A DNA stretch of 64,000 nt. It comes from Enoplosus armatus. Taxonomy: Eukaryota; Chordata; Actinopteri; Centrarchiformes; Enoplosidae. Under the pieces are notes generated by a model. The model had not been told where the DNA came from. It saw only the letters and a program-made list of their open reading frames with translations, and ran no database searches. The stretch is taken from NCBI RefSeq assembly GCF_043641665.1, contig NC_092192.1:22954978-23018977 (forward strand). Direction: 5' to 3'. The first letter of the stretch is position 1. Each line of letters starts with the position of its first letter. Below, piece by piece: positions 12,533 through 22,919 of the stretch. Position numbers and translations under genes: made by a program.

Positions 12533-13735
12533 CTTTGGAAGATAACTTGAGGCGCTCAAACACAGCCTACCTCTGGAAACATTCAAGTTTCATGAAGTTT
12601 CACGTCGGTAAAGTGAAGTTCCGAGGCTTATTCTCACACCGCCAGCCGTCAGGGAAGAATGGATGTTTTGAAGTTAACACTGAGGTTGTTGTTTTTCTCT
12701 TTTCTTGTCTCCACAGTTTGGAGTGAATGCGCGCCGAGATGAAATGAAATCCATTTTAGAAAATTGAACTGAACTCCGCTTTGTGCGAAGATTTGGCAGC
12801 ACTTACAATCTGTAGATTTGTGCATTCATGAATTGAATTATTGTGTACAATAACTCACACATTTATCACCATGCATAGTGCGAGTACATATGTTTTTTTT
12901 TTTTATGAATAGATAGAAGTCAAATACGCTGAAAGATTGTTGCTCGGAGCTCTGTATTGTTGTGCCACCTACGCTGCTTTAACAGTTTGCATAATGTAAT
13001 GTCTGTGTTGCTGTGAAAGTAGATAAGTGCACACAGTATATAATAATAAGGAATGCATCGTTTGTACCCCTGAGCAATACGTGACATTTAAATTCTATTA
13101 TTAATACATGCATATATTCAGACATTCAATTTCAGGAATGTTCAGCAGCTTTAGAAGTCGTTCCGGACATAGAAGGCCTCCTGTACTTCTAGTTTCTTTA
13201 AAAAACATTTAAAAGAAAAAAAAGAATATTTTCATGCTCCGGTCGAGGTTTTTTTTTTTAAAAAAAATTTATGCACATTTAGCCTTTTCAGAAAAGAGGA
13301 GCCAGCTTCCCGATCAAAGGCGCCATGCGATTCCTGCACGCAGTCGGGAGGGCAGGAGCAAGTTGCGGGCAGCTGCGACCGCTGACCTCCGTGCAGACTG
13401 CAACACAAATCTCAAAACGCCGCTGTATTTCTTTAAGCGGGAGGAAATGACTGAATGGTGGAGCCCGCCAAAACAGGAAGCCCACTGAGCTGCCGCATTA
13501 CAAACTCATTGCTTTTTTCGCCCACCGGAGGGCATACTCGTGTTTTTTTTTGCGAGATTAATGAGATCTCAGGTGCACAGCGATCTACAGTTTTACAACC
13601 CCCGCCATTAGAAAAAGTGTTCATCCGGGGACGCAGCGTGCGGTGCAGACGGGAGGCAAAAGCTGCTGCGATGGGAACAAGATTCCTCGATTCCAGAGGA
13701 ATTCAGGCCGTGCCTTTGCGTCACGATGCTGTCAT

Positions 13736-13736
<1 letters not shown>

Positions 13737-13766
<30 letters not shown>
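13737..13766 (+). repeat. (CAG)10 trinucleotide repeat
   Basis: Ten perfect CAG units. On the + strand the surrounding frame (13455-14042) would read them as polyglutamine. Residues before and after the tract match no protein I know, and the frame continues into a 19-A run read as polylysine. I therefore call only the microsatellite. Polyglutamine coding in an unrecognised exon cannot be excluded from sequence alone. Confidence 0.95.
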
Positions 13767-13769
<3 letters not shown>

Positions 13770-13865
13770 GTGAGTCCGAGTCATCCGAGCTCTGAGGCCA
13801 CACAATGTAGCGCAGCTGTGACCTCCGTGACGCACTCCGACTCCCGTGAGGGGCAGGAAGTGACT

Positions 13866-13884
13866 AAAAAAAAAAAAAAAAAAA
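13866..13884 (+). repeat. Poly-A run (19 A)
   Basis: Uninterrupted A19, 100 nt downstream of the CAG repeat, with no recognisable retro-insert body upstream. Confidence 0.93.
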
Positions 13885-14240
13885 CACGAAACAAAACGAA
13901 AACAGGTGGGTTGTCATTTGCTCACAGTTTGAGCGGCTTGGTCGCCCTCGGACTGTCGACGCGCGGCTTTCGTCTGATAAAACGCGGCTACGTGGAGCCC
14001 GTCGGCCGGGTTAGCGGAGTAAATGAAGACACTCGCAGCTGATGAGAGTTTCATGAAATATATCGGCACGGGGGAACACAAGAAGGGAGCCGGGAAACGC
14101 GGAGGGTTTCTTCCCGGTCGACAGTTCAATTATGGTAGTTGATGGGATGGCAACCTGACCCCCCTCATCTGCATGCGGGCGAGACGAAAGTGTGATCGCC
14201 ATGCCTCATGTGTCAGGTCCCAGCCCCAAAAACAAATAAC

Positions 14241-14256
14241 AAAAAAAAAAAAAAAA
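14241..14256 (+). repeat. Poly-A run (16 A)
   Basis: Uninterrupted A16 preceded by 'aaacaaataac'. Confidence 0.93.
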
Positions 14257-14607
14257 CTGCTTCTAGGATATTCATCATTTATTACAACTCATCCACGCCG
14301 CCTGTCTGACTTTCACTGCCGCTTTCCCCTGATCAATGCCGTGTGCAAATAAGGAAGGACAAATAAGGCATCGATGTCTGATGAGGACGGGGGGGGGGGC
14401 GGTGGGAGAGTGATATCTCTATAAGGGGATTTGTCAGATTGGGTTTCTCAGAGTGAGGACAGGAGGGAGAGGCTACAAAGACACGCGCCCTCCATCCGGG
14501 CACCGTTAATGAGGATCATCTGCTCCCAAGGAGTCCGGGGGACGAGAATGAGGACATTTAATAACCCCAGAGGGATAGGGGGAGTCTAAAGGCACCGGGG
14601 GAGGGGA

Positions 14608-14627
14608 GGGGGGGGGGGGGGGGGGGG
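14608..14627 (+). repeat. Poly-G run (20 G)
   Basis: Uninterrupted G20, preceded by GGGGGAGGGGA so that the whole region is G-rich. Strong G-quadruplex potential on the + strand. Confidence 0.95.
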
Positions 14628-15640
14628 CATGCACACGTCCACTCACCTGCCAACAACCATTCCACACCGCGCTGTAAGACGGATCACACGAGCGTGAGGA
14701 AACGAGTAAAATTCCCTTACACCCAAAATCTTGATGCAACTGATTGTGGAGTAATAAAGCCGTTAGAACTGGGGGGGGGGGGGGTGAAAGGAGGCGAAGT
14801 TGCAGAGGACGAGCCCCCCCCACTCTGAAGCTGAGAGAAGAAACAAGGCGAGACCTGAACTCATGAGCAGCCCCTCCCTCGTCTCTAAAGTGATTTATGG
14901 GCCGATTAGCAACTATAAAAGTGCTGGTTGGTTCCACTGACGGTAGTCTGTGAATGGGGGGGGGGGTTGGTTCTGTTCATTGCTGGATAATGTATTCACA
15001 CTTGTTTACCATCCCAGTTTACACACTTAGAACGCCAAAAAAAAAAGAAAAAAAAAAAAAAAGGAAACATCCCATCCTCCGGTGAAGGTCTCTGCAGTGT
15101 GGAACCACGAGCGTCCACGCGGGAAAAAAAAATAAATCAAATTCCTGGCGCCCGGAGCTAGGTGTTCAAAAACGCGCGTGTTCGCTTGGAAATCGCGGGG
15201 GCCGAGGGTCACATCACTGTGTACCCGAGTCTCTCCCCAACTGCGAGAAGCCCACCCCAGAGGGATCAATTAAGAGCTTGATGCATAATCTGCATGGATG
15301 TCCGAGGAGCTGATGGTGGGCGGGTAGCTTCCGTCTCTTATGGGAGACCCGACAAACTGGCAGCTCTGCAGACGCCAACACACTTCCTTGAACGGTTCCC
15401 AAAAAACGCCCCCACCCCCCCCCCACCCCCCTCCCCAATTCTACTTACTAAATACATCTTAAACAGGTGAACTCCGACACATTGGAAGATTGATGCGTTG
15501 ACCCTTGGTGATCTTTGTAAACAGCTGCGGCTGTCAAACTGGAACGCTCTGACGGAGCGGCCATCGGCGTTCAATTCAGCAGCAGAGGGACGCAAGGGCA
15601 GCTTCTGCCATTTCACAGTTAGTTCAGATAACTGGAGTGG

Positions 15641-15668
15641 ACACACACACACACACACACACACACAC
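15641..15668 (+). repeat. (AC)14 microsatellite
   Basis: Perfect AC tract of 28 nt. Confidence 0.95.
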
Positions 15669-16901
15669 CGTTTGAAGGTGATGCGGCGGGTTTGTTCGCA
15701 GGCCCTTTCCGAGACAAACGTGCCTCCGAGGCTACGCAGCAGTCAAGCACCTACTCCGACGAGGCCGTGTTCATTCTGAGTGTTAAATGTACCTTCTCAA
15801 CAGTGCCATACGTTACTCCTGTTATTGCCGCGTGGGTGAGAAAACCGGCACCGCTCAGCAGTCTGCCACCCACGGCTCCCTTGGAAAAAAAAACAATATG
15901 AAAAGTATGCTATTAACAGGAAGCATAACAAAATGCGGCAAATGAAAGCAATTCATTTTACATGTGCACCGTACCTTATCATTGCAAATGAATGTGTTGG
16001 CAAGGGCGCGAATGTGACAAAATAATCTTATAGCGATATTATTAGCAATTTGTGCAGGTGTTAAAAGATTGGTTTTGTTTGATTAATTACAACGGGAGCT
16101 GGGGGTTTAATTGGCTTTTTCGTCCAAAGTAACAGCCTTCAAAGTCAGTCAAATGCAGAGCCGTAACCGGCAGGGTCCGACCGCTGCATGAGTACCGGTA
16201 ATGTTGCGGTGAACGGCGCAGCCAGGCATGCGTCGGCTATTCCCCCAAGAACCCGTGTGTGCGTTCCCAGGAGCTCTGGCGGGCTGGGCCGCTGCAGGAG
16301 AGCTGGCCAGCTGCAGCTCGGGCCATATGTTTTGATGTCATTAAAAAAATAAAAAAGGAATGCCCGGGTATACCTGACGCGCGGCGCAGGGGTGGGGTGG
16401 GGGGTGGGCGTGACCGACCGGCAGAATCGGTCGATGCCAACGTTCATCACTCCGAGAAAAGCATTCTGGGTGAATATTGCAAATAGCAGGTGGCTTTTGT
16501 TGAACATTTAACATTTTTAAGCAAATATATAAACCCGTAATCCAAATAAAAGGATATTTAACTCCGTTCTCTGAGGCATCCATAACTATGAACCGGTCGT
16601 GAACGCTTAACAATACTGTGTGACGCAGATGTATGATTACACGCAAGCACACATCTTATGGTGTTTTATAGCATAGCATGTGCTAACTGTTTACACATGT
16701 GTACAAATCAGCCAGAGGCGGATCTATCAATGTATTAAAAGCTCATGAAGACAATTCGTCCAATATAAGTACAGCCACTTTGTATTACTCATCTTTCAAT
16801 TCAACTGTTTATGGATGATAAGATATACATTATAAACACAACCTACAACTACATTGTGTTATATAAACCATTTATTAATTGTTCATATCAATGCTCAATA
16901 G

Positions 16902-17494
16902 TTAAAGGGGACCTATTACGCTCATTTCCAGCTCTATATTTTCATTCTGTGACTCCACTCGAGGAGCTCTGCATGATTCACAGTTCAAAAACTGGTCAAA
17001 GAAGATGACGCCCCCCCCCCCACCCCCCACCCCACCTAGAGTCCGGTTTCTGCCTCTTAAAAGGAAGTTTTTCCTTGTCACTGTCGCCAAAGCGCTTGCT
17101 CGTGGTGGGAACTGCTCCCTATAAAAACCCACTTTCTTCTAATTGGCCCGGCCAAGTTCCGGAAGTCTTTGGAAGAATTCCCAGAGGCAAACTGTGAACC
17201 TGACGTTACTGAGCAACGTCGACATAAACAGAAACACCTGTTCTGTGCCTGCAGCAGAGATACCATATAAGGACATCCGTGCCTGTCTGACATCAGATAG
17301 ACCCGGCGGTTTTAAAAAACTGAAACGCAGCGTTCGGAGCAGTCTGCAGCCTGAGCTTTCGGCTCACAGGGATCACTCTTACATACGTTTACCTCATTAT
17401 TCGGCAACTTTGGCGACGTTTAATAGGAATATCCGACATTGTAACATTACATATGTGACAGAAAAGAAGGAAAAGCACAACAGGTCCTCTTTAA
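16902..17494. mobile_element. TTAA-flanked non-autonomous DNA element (MITE-like), interrupted
   Basis: The outermost bases are TTAA on both sides (16902-16905 and 17491-17494). Inside these, the left end AGGGGACCTATTACGCT and the inverted right end AGAGGACCTGTTGTGCT match at 13 of 17 positions. That fits a terminal inverted repeat with TTAA target duplication. The body has no coding sequence. TTAA duplication is a property of the piggyBac and Kolobok superfamilies; which one is an inference. I recognise the 'aaaggggacctatta' end from teleost genomes. The element is split at about 17011-17114 by a C-rich tract and a LINE 3'-end piece. Confidence 0.65.
17037..17114 (+). mobile_element. LINE 3'-end fragment, first part
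   Basis: The text 'gagtccggtttctgcct' and the following 60 nt ('cttaaaaggaagttttt', 'gcttgctcgtggtggg') match the 3' untranslated end of the LINE copy at 42501-42697. The match stops at 'gggaactg'. It sits inside the TTAA-flanked element, just after a C-rich tract starting at 17011. The family name (L2-like) is from memory. Confidence 0.6.
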
Positions 17495-17546
17495 AGTGTT
17501 AACTGATTCTCTCTCTGAGGCACAGGAGTTCCATTGAAGACACATC

Positions 17547-17659
17547 TGTTGGGTACTCTGTAATGATATTATAAAGAGTCCGGTCCAGACCTGCTCTACA
17601 TGTATCATGAGATGACTTTTGTGTTGATTTTGGTGCCATATAAACACAATTGAATTGAG
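17547..17659 (+). mobile_element. LINE 3'-end fragment, second part
   Basis: 'tgttgggtactctgtaat', 'gtccggtccagacctgct' and the terminal 'ataaacacaattgaatt' continue the same LINE 3' end almost exactly where the fragment at 17037-17114 stops. The part between them is the right half of the TTAA-flanked element plus about 50 unassigned nt. The tail 'tggtgccatataaaca' is a degraded form of the family's 'ggcgctatataaataaa' ending. Confidence 0.6.
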
Positions 17660-17894
17660 GGGCGCATTGCAGTCGACATCTGCAGCATATTCTTCATCGA
17701 CAGTAAATTGGAACCCCAGGTTGTTTGAGCGGGTTATTAATTGCCCCTTGATCTCAGCAGCCGAACGAATGGGTAAAAAAAAAGGTGTTTCATGCCACAT
17801 GACGGGACCACAAAGACCTGCCTCCGTGAAAGCTAGTTCTATTTATGATTACTCTCCCCTGATCAGTGTTGGTGACTGCTGACACCCTCCGACA

Positions 17895-17910
17895 GGGGGG
17901 GGGGGGGGGG
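17895..17910 (+). repeat. Poly-G run (16 G)
   Basis: Uninterrupted G16. Confidence 0.95.
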
Positions 17911-18064
17911 ATTTCATAGCGTTTTAGCGACATTTGCGGGGGTCTATCGCGAGCTCTCCTCACGTGAATATATGTGGCCGCAAAAGCCCCAGCAAGTGCG
18001 TCTCCACTGAGCGTCACAAATGTCCTCAGCCAGTTTCTTGCTGCCTGGAAAGCTCTCCTCTGCG

Positions 18065-18103
18065 CCCCCCCCCCCTTCTCTCTCTCTCTCTCTCTCTCTC
18101 TCT
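18065..18103 (+). repeat. Poly-C (11) followed by (TC)n
   Basis: Eleven C, two T, then about 13 TC units: a 39-nt pure pyrimidine block. Confidence 0.93.
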
Positions 18104-18655
18104 AGGCTAGTTCACTGTAATGAAATTGCTGGAGACAATCTTGAGAGCAGACTTAATTGATAAAGGGAATCGTGGAAATGAAAAGAAAAATAAAAGAGAT
18201 AGAAAAAGAAGAAGAAGGAGGCTTTTGGAGAGTCCTGGTGACATTTCCCTCTATCTCTGTGAAAATAATTGTCTGCCTCTGTGCATACGAGATCGGGGGA
18301 GTTGAGGGAAGGTGTTGACTGTAGGGGGAAAATCCTCCCTCGGCAGACAGCAAGCGTTTTAAGCAAACAACAGGATTTCAACCATAAGAGAATGACAGCT
18401 GTTTCATTTAATAATGAATCTGGTAACCTCAGCCGTCATCAGACACATTTTCAGAGTGAATCTCCTCTCATTGTCTGGTGATTATCACGGGCGCCGTGCT
18501 GTGAAAAGCATGTCCTCGACTGTGCGAATGCGGCACGAGGACCCCCCCTGCTGTTGCGGTGGAAGCACAGTCTGGTCGTCGCACATGGTGCTGAAACAAC
18601 TGGGTGATTAGCGCGGGGCTTTCTCAACCCGGAGGTCGCGGCTCCCAGGCAAGGT

Positions 18656-18673
18656 GGGGGGGGGGGGGGGGGG
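18656..18673 (+). repeat. Poly-G run (18 G)
   Basis: Uninterrupted G18. Confidence 0.95.
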
Positions 18674-19384
18674 ATTCACAGCCAGGGGTACATGCATTCT
18701 ACTCCACGAATGTGTTATTATGTTTTTTTTTTTTCCTCGTGCGGCTTCACCTTTTCAGAGATGCGGCCTGACACACAACGTATGATTAAGGGGTCACGAG
18801 TGGAACGTGGCATTCATCAAGCAAAATATGTGAGCCGAACATTCGCTTGGTTCCAGCACCTTTAACGCGAGGATCTGCCGCCTATCTTCTTTTTGTATGT
18901 CATTCTGGTTTTTATTTGGACTGTTAGTCGGATAACACGTGACAAAAATTAAAAAGACATCACTGACATTTAATAGGCTGAACGATTCGGCATAAAGAAA
19001 TACGACTGACGCAAAAAAAAGAAATAGAAAAAGAAAAAAACAACAACAATTAGCTGCAGCCGTACTGCACGTTTACAGCACTGTGTATATATATCGGCCA
19101 TGTGGGTCGGTGATTCACGTGGGAGGCGGGACGGTTTATCAGCGGAGCCACCAGGGACAGCAATGATCAGAGGACCCTTTAATGGAAAACCACTAACAAC
19201 TTTATCAGAAAAAGGTCAGTCACCTGCCAGTTGCCATGGCCACCATGACTTGACACGGGATAATTTCAGTGTCTACAAGCTAATCTCCCCTAAACTCAGT
19301 ATATATTCCTTTAACGGGTTCAGCAGCAGCTGGAACGCTCGGCCTGCCGTCCGTGGCTAGCGAATAAGGTCAACACAAAGGGCT

Positions 19385-19775
19385 AGACGCTGCCAACGCG
19401 GTGGCTGCAGGAACATCTGTGATGGGGAGCCGCCACAGTTGGCAGGAGCCGGCGCCAGCTGCGCAGAAGCACGGATATGCCCGTCCCACCGGAGCGCCCG
19501 GGCCACAGTGCCGCGCCGCACAGCAGAATTGCAAAGTGAGGCCGACTGTCATCGCATCAGAATATCACTTCTCCTGCCATACGCAAGCTGCTCGCCGCCA
19601 ACACCTGGGCTCCTCGGCGCTCGGGGGAATAAAAGGGAAGAGAAAACACCACTGCGGCAGCCAACGGCGCCTTTCAACCCGCCAAGCGGACTCGAGAAAA
19701 GTTTGGAGTGCGCGCGCTCGGCGTTGTCTGACAGCGCGGCCGAAGTTTCCGTCGTTGTGCGGCGCAGAATGAAGC
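19385..19775. promoter_or_regulatory. CpG-dense segment, possible CpG island
   Basis: By eye this 390-nt segment contains roughly 45 CpG dinucleotides, far more than its flanks, with clusters such as 'gcgcgcgctcggcg' and 'ccgcgccgc'. CpG depletion is the usual state of methylated vertebrate DNA, so such a cluster suggests an unmethylated regulatory element or promoter. No coding exon, TATA box or splice pattern that I trust adjoins it. Open frames on both strands are likely by-products of GC richness. Confidence 0.4.
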
Positions 19776-20201
19776 AGTGGGGTGTTGTTTGGGGTTATTA
19801 AGGCTGAAAGGCACAGACAGATGATGGATTTGGTGCATTCTGACAAGCACTCAAATGTAATTACATATTAGGGCGATTCCTACAGTGTTCCAATTACCTC
19901 TTTCTAAATGGAACAATGTTCAAATGCAATTTTTGTTTTGAAGAAAACAAAACAAATATGTCTCGAGCGGGGGCCAGAGCGCTGAGATAGCCCTTGTTCT
20001 TTCCCTTTCAATAGATGCAAGAAATCATCACCACGGCCCCATCAACTCTCCATACATCACGGCCTCACCCAGAGCAAAGTGTGACGGCTCACCTTAAGGG
20101 CCATTACACGTCGTGAGCGATTGCCACCAGGAAGTCATTCATTTCCAACGAGCAATGAACGGGCGCCGGGAAGAGCTGCAGGCGGCCCCGCAGTCAGAGC
20201 A

Positions 20202-20227
20202 GGGGGGGGGGGGGGGGGGGGGGGGGG
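20202..20227 (+). repeat. Poly-G run (26 G)
   Basis: Uninterrupted G26, ending 3 nt before the first CACGTG of the cluster at 20231-20311. Confidence 0.95.
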
Positions 20228-20230
20228 TAA

Positions 20231-20311
20231 CACGTGTGAGCAGCACGTGTCACGTGACCAGCAGCTAGGACGTGAACCTGGTTAAACACTTGTTGCACTT
20301 GGGTACACGTG
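20231..20311. promoter_or_regulatory. Cluster of four CACGTG E-boxes including a CLEAR-type site
   Basis: CACGTG occurs at 20231-20236, 20244-20249, 20251-20256 and 20306-20311. The third lies within GTCACGTGAC (20249-20258), a perfect palindrome matching the CLEAR/M-box consensus bound by TFEB/MITF-family bHLH-ZIP factors. Plain CACGTG is also bound by USF, MYC-MAX and CLOCK-BMAL1. A hexamer is expected by chance about once in 4 kb, so four in 81 bp is a real enrichment. Function is an inference. Confidence 0.45.
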
Positions 20312-20834
20312 GGAGAAACACTTAGAGCTCGCACTGTTTCGATATCGGGTGAAATAGCCTCAGAGTTTCAGCTGTGAGCGCCTTAAAATGACTTGTGTAC
20401 CGCGCTGTCCAGAACTGAGTCATGTTATGGGCTCTGGATTTCTTCCCTTAGGGGAGTAGAGTTGTTCGTTCTTAGATTAAGAAATTAGAAAAAGACAGTA
20501 AGGGCAGATACTCGCGGTTGCAGTATATGGTATCGCACATGGAAAAAGTGGCATCGAGCCCTCCCTAGTTATTTTCCATCCCACTAAAATGGGCACATAT
20601 TAAAGGACGCGCTGTGTTTGTGCGAACGAAAAGAACATGACCACAACAAGAGTTACAATCCTCCAGATTTCGCCCCGTGGTTGCCTGTGACGACGGCAAG
20701 CCCAGGTTCTTTGAATCATTCCCATCTTGTCCCTTCCTCTTGCTTTCCATCGTGACTTTTTTTGGAACAAGGCCGTACATTTTCCCTCAAAAGTGAGCCG
20801 AGGACACAGAAGTGAAATACATAACTTGTTTTGC

Positions 20835-20838
20835 AAAA

Positions 20839-20886
<48 letters not shown>
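20835..20886 (+). repeat. Poly-A (22) joined to (TA)15
   Basis: Twenty-two A run directly into 15 perfect TA units. The TA part is self-complementary and can extrude as a cruciform. Open frames through it read as Lys and Ile/Tyr repeats. Confidence 0.95.
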
Positions 20887-20887
<1 letters not shown>

Positions 20888-21660
20888 GAAACAGCATGTA
20901 GGATAAGAATGAAAATAGAAGTCATAATATCTGGGACAAGTGAAGACAAATCTAAGCCCCGCGGATTGATATTCATTATCAGGAAAGCGACTGAAAGAGC
21001 TCATAAACAATGTCGCGGGGTGGGGTGCGTGGGGGGTGGGGGGTGGGGGGCGTGGGAGCCACAATCCATCCTTGCACTGTGAGAAGAATTAAGCCTCCTC
21101 GGTTTGATAAGGCAGCTCGTCAGATGTGCTCAGAGTGGATGTGGGCCTTAGATGCAGATACGAGTGAGGGGTGGGTGGGGGGGGGGGCTCTAAAGTTGAG
21201 AAGATTTTAAAACAAGCAGCTGGATCTTAAACGCAGTGTGTTCAGGGGAGGGTGGGGGGGGGGTGGTGAAACAGTGGGGCAGCGAACTGAAATGATTATC
21301 ATCTAGTGCCGCATGCTACTGTGATCCCAGATGTGTGACTCTGCTGGGCGGCGAGGAGCAAGTGGGTCAGGCAGGCGGGGGGGGGGCGGTGGGTGAGACT
21401 TTTGGGGAAGGAAGTGAGACGAGCTCAGGCGTCGGCCTGTTCCGCCCGGTGCATGCGCGCGGGGGGGGGGGGGAGATGTTCGAAGATGCTCATTAGAGTG
21501 ATGGAAATGGTCCTGTGATCCTCCATTATCTGTCTTCCTTTCCCTCATAATGTACCTTTCCCTCTGCCCCATTGATTGCGGCCACTGGACTTTGTCATGA
21601 AATCAATGCTTCCCAGAGGAGAAATGATTTGTGTATGAACAGTCCTTGCCCTCACCATCA

Positions 21661-21680
21661 GCGGCGGCGGCGGCGGCGGC
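21661..21680 (+). repeat. (GCG)6-7 trinucleotide repeat
   Basis: Perfect GCG/GGC tract of 20 nt. The longest open frame of the window (21631-22260, + strand) reads it as polyalanine. That frame also reads a 22-C run as polyproline and contains no recognised domain, so it is not called as a gene. Confidence 0.93.
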
Positions 21681-22084
21681 ATCGAAATGGATAAGGATGA
21701 CACCAGAGACGACTGGAGTGCATATGGAGCAGGACACTCTATTAGGCATGCACGTTTGTGCCACATGCCACATGCGCATGCGTGGAACTGTGACGGCCGA
21801 CACGGTTGCTTTGACACGAATAGTCTCCTCCTGCCTTTTCACGGCGGCCCGAAGATGCCCGCGCTCTATGATTAAAATGCTTTCAGCGCACGACACCAGA
21901 GCGCTTCCAGTAATGGCGGGGGTACTTTGGGCCCCCACGGAATGCGCCACTGCTGCGGCCACGCAGCCTCTTCAAGTCCCGCGCAAATGTGCGTTTTCGA
22001 GAGGTAACATCGGAATTAGGATTCACTCGAGAGCTAACGCCCACCATGACCCAGGGCAACAGCCAACACGCATTAGACAGAGCA

Positions 22085-22106
22085 CCCCCCCCCCCCCCCC
22101 CCCCCC
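22085..22106 (+). repeat. Poly-C run (22 C)
   Basis: Uninterrupted C22. Confidence 0.95.
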
Positions 22107-22285
22107 GAACGGAAGATGTTATTCAAGGTACAACTGCAAAATTGGCTCCTGTTGCCATGAAACCCAAATAGGGACGTTTCATTGTCTCCCTCTCCGCAAT
22201 ACATCATCAACTTCTTTGACGTACCGCGGGTGTATGTCAATCTGTGCAGAAGCAGTGTGATACTCATGACATCCACAACAGTACA

Positions 22286-22304
22286 CCCCCCCCCCCCCCC
22301 CCCA

Positions 22305-22337
<33 letters not shown>
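22286..22337 (+). repeat. Poly-C (18) plus (CA)n compound microsatellite
   Basis: C18, a short 'acca' joint, then about 16 CA units, followed by 'tacatacatagagagaga'. Compound tract with CA as the main unit. Confidence 0.95.
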
Positions 22338-22341
<4 letters not shown>

Positions 22342-22397
22342 TACATAGAGAGAGACAGCAACAAACACTAGGTTCCGTGCAATACAGTGGAGCTCTT

Positions 22398-22411
22398 CTG
22401 CCACCAAGTGG
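22398..22411 (-). promoter_or_regulatory. CTCF-like motif
   Basis: The minus strand reads CCACTTGGTGGCAG. I compared it with the CTCF core as I know it (CCASYAGRKGGCRS). It agrees at 13 of 14 positions; the mismatch is T for A at position 6. It lies in a ~115-nt unique segment between two CA microsatellites. A single motif match is weak evidence of binding. Confidence 0.35.
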
Positions 22412-22451
22412 GCAACCGCCTTCAAGCTCAGCCTTAAAAAGAACTGCACAC

Positions 22452-22471
22452 TCACACACACACACACACAC
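22452..22471 (+). repeat. (CA)n microsatellite, short
   Basis: About nine CA units ending in 'cgcc'. Confidence 0.85.
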
Positions 22472-22898
22472 GCCTTTTGGTACATACAGATAGCAAGGGC
22501 CTTAATGTGGCAGGATCACTGTGCAAAGTCGCCGTCAGCGAAGCCTCGACGCGGCCAGCAGCAGCGCGGGGGGCACCTGAAGCACCCTGGCGAGGTGCGT
22601 CGGGGCAGACACAAAGAGCCCCTCACAGGAGGCTGCTAGATTAGCCAGGCTTTTGTTTCGCCATGAAAAGTTAAAGTTTCACTGACTGTGTCCAATTTGC
22701 CCACTCTGACACCCATCCACCACCACCCCCCCCCCACCCCCCTTTGCTTTTAATTAGCGCGTCTCAGGGGGACCCTTATCAGTAATGGACTATGCTCTTA
22801 ATGAGGCTGTTATTAAGTCGTTTTCCTCGGGGCTGATAGACTCGCAGCCACCTATGGCATGTCGGCTGATAGTACTGAACCTCAGTTAATTCCAATTA

Positions 22899-22919
22899 TT
22901 TTTTTTTTTTTTTTTTTTT
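22899..22919 (+). repeat. Poly-T run (21 T)
   Basis: Uninterrupted T21 preceded by 'ccaatta'. Confidence 0.95.

Larger units (their letters stand above)
6888..16901. other. Unassigned non-coding sequence, microsatellite rich
   Basis: No gene recognised. A moderately CpG-dense segment lies at about 7520-7675. Poly-C runs lie at 7091-7100 and 8164-8177. An A-rich purine stretch occupies 9147-9210, and a CAA tract lies at 10076-10093. A T-rich then A-rich foldback region lies at 11275-11336, and a CAC-rich tract at about 11660-11688. G runs of 11 and 14 lie at 14389-14399 and 14771-14784. 16500-16900 is AT-rich. Open frames are scattered over both strands without a consistent coding pattern. 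Confidence 0.6.

Noticed and set aside
13455..14042. Open frame with polyglutamine and polylysine, possible protein
   Set aside because: The homopolymers come from the CAG and A19 tracts. Flanking residues match nothing known. Kept only as a repeat and a low-interest finding.
21631..22260. Longest open frame of the window, + strand, about 209 codons
   Set aside because: It reads the GCG repeat as polyalanine and the C22 run as polyproline. The remainder has no recognisable domain, and overlapping frames of similar quality exist on both strands.
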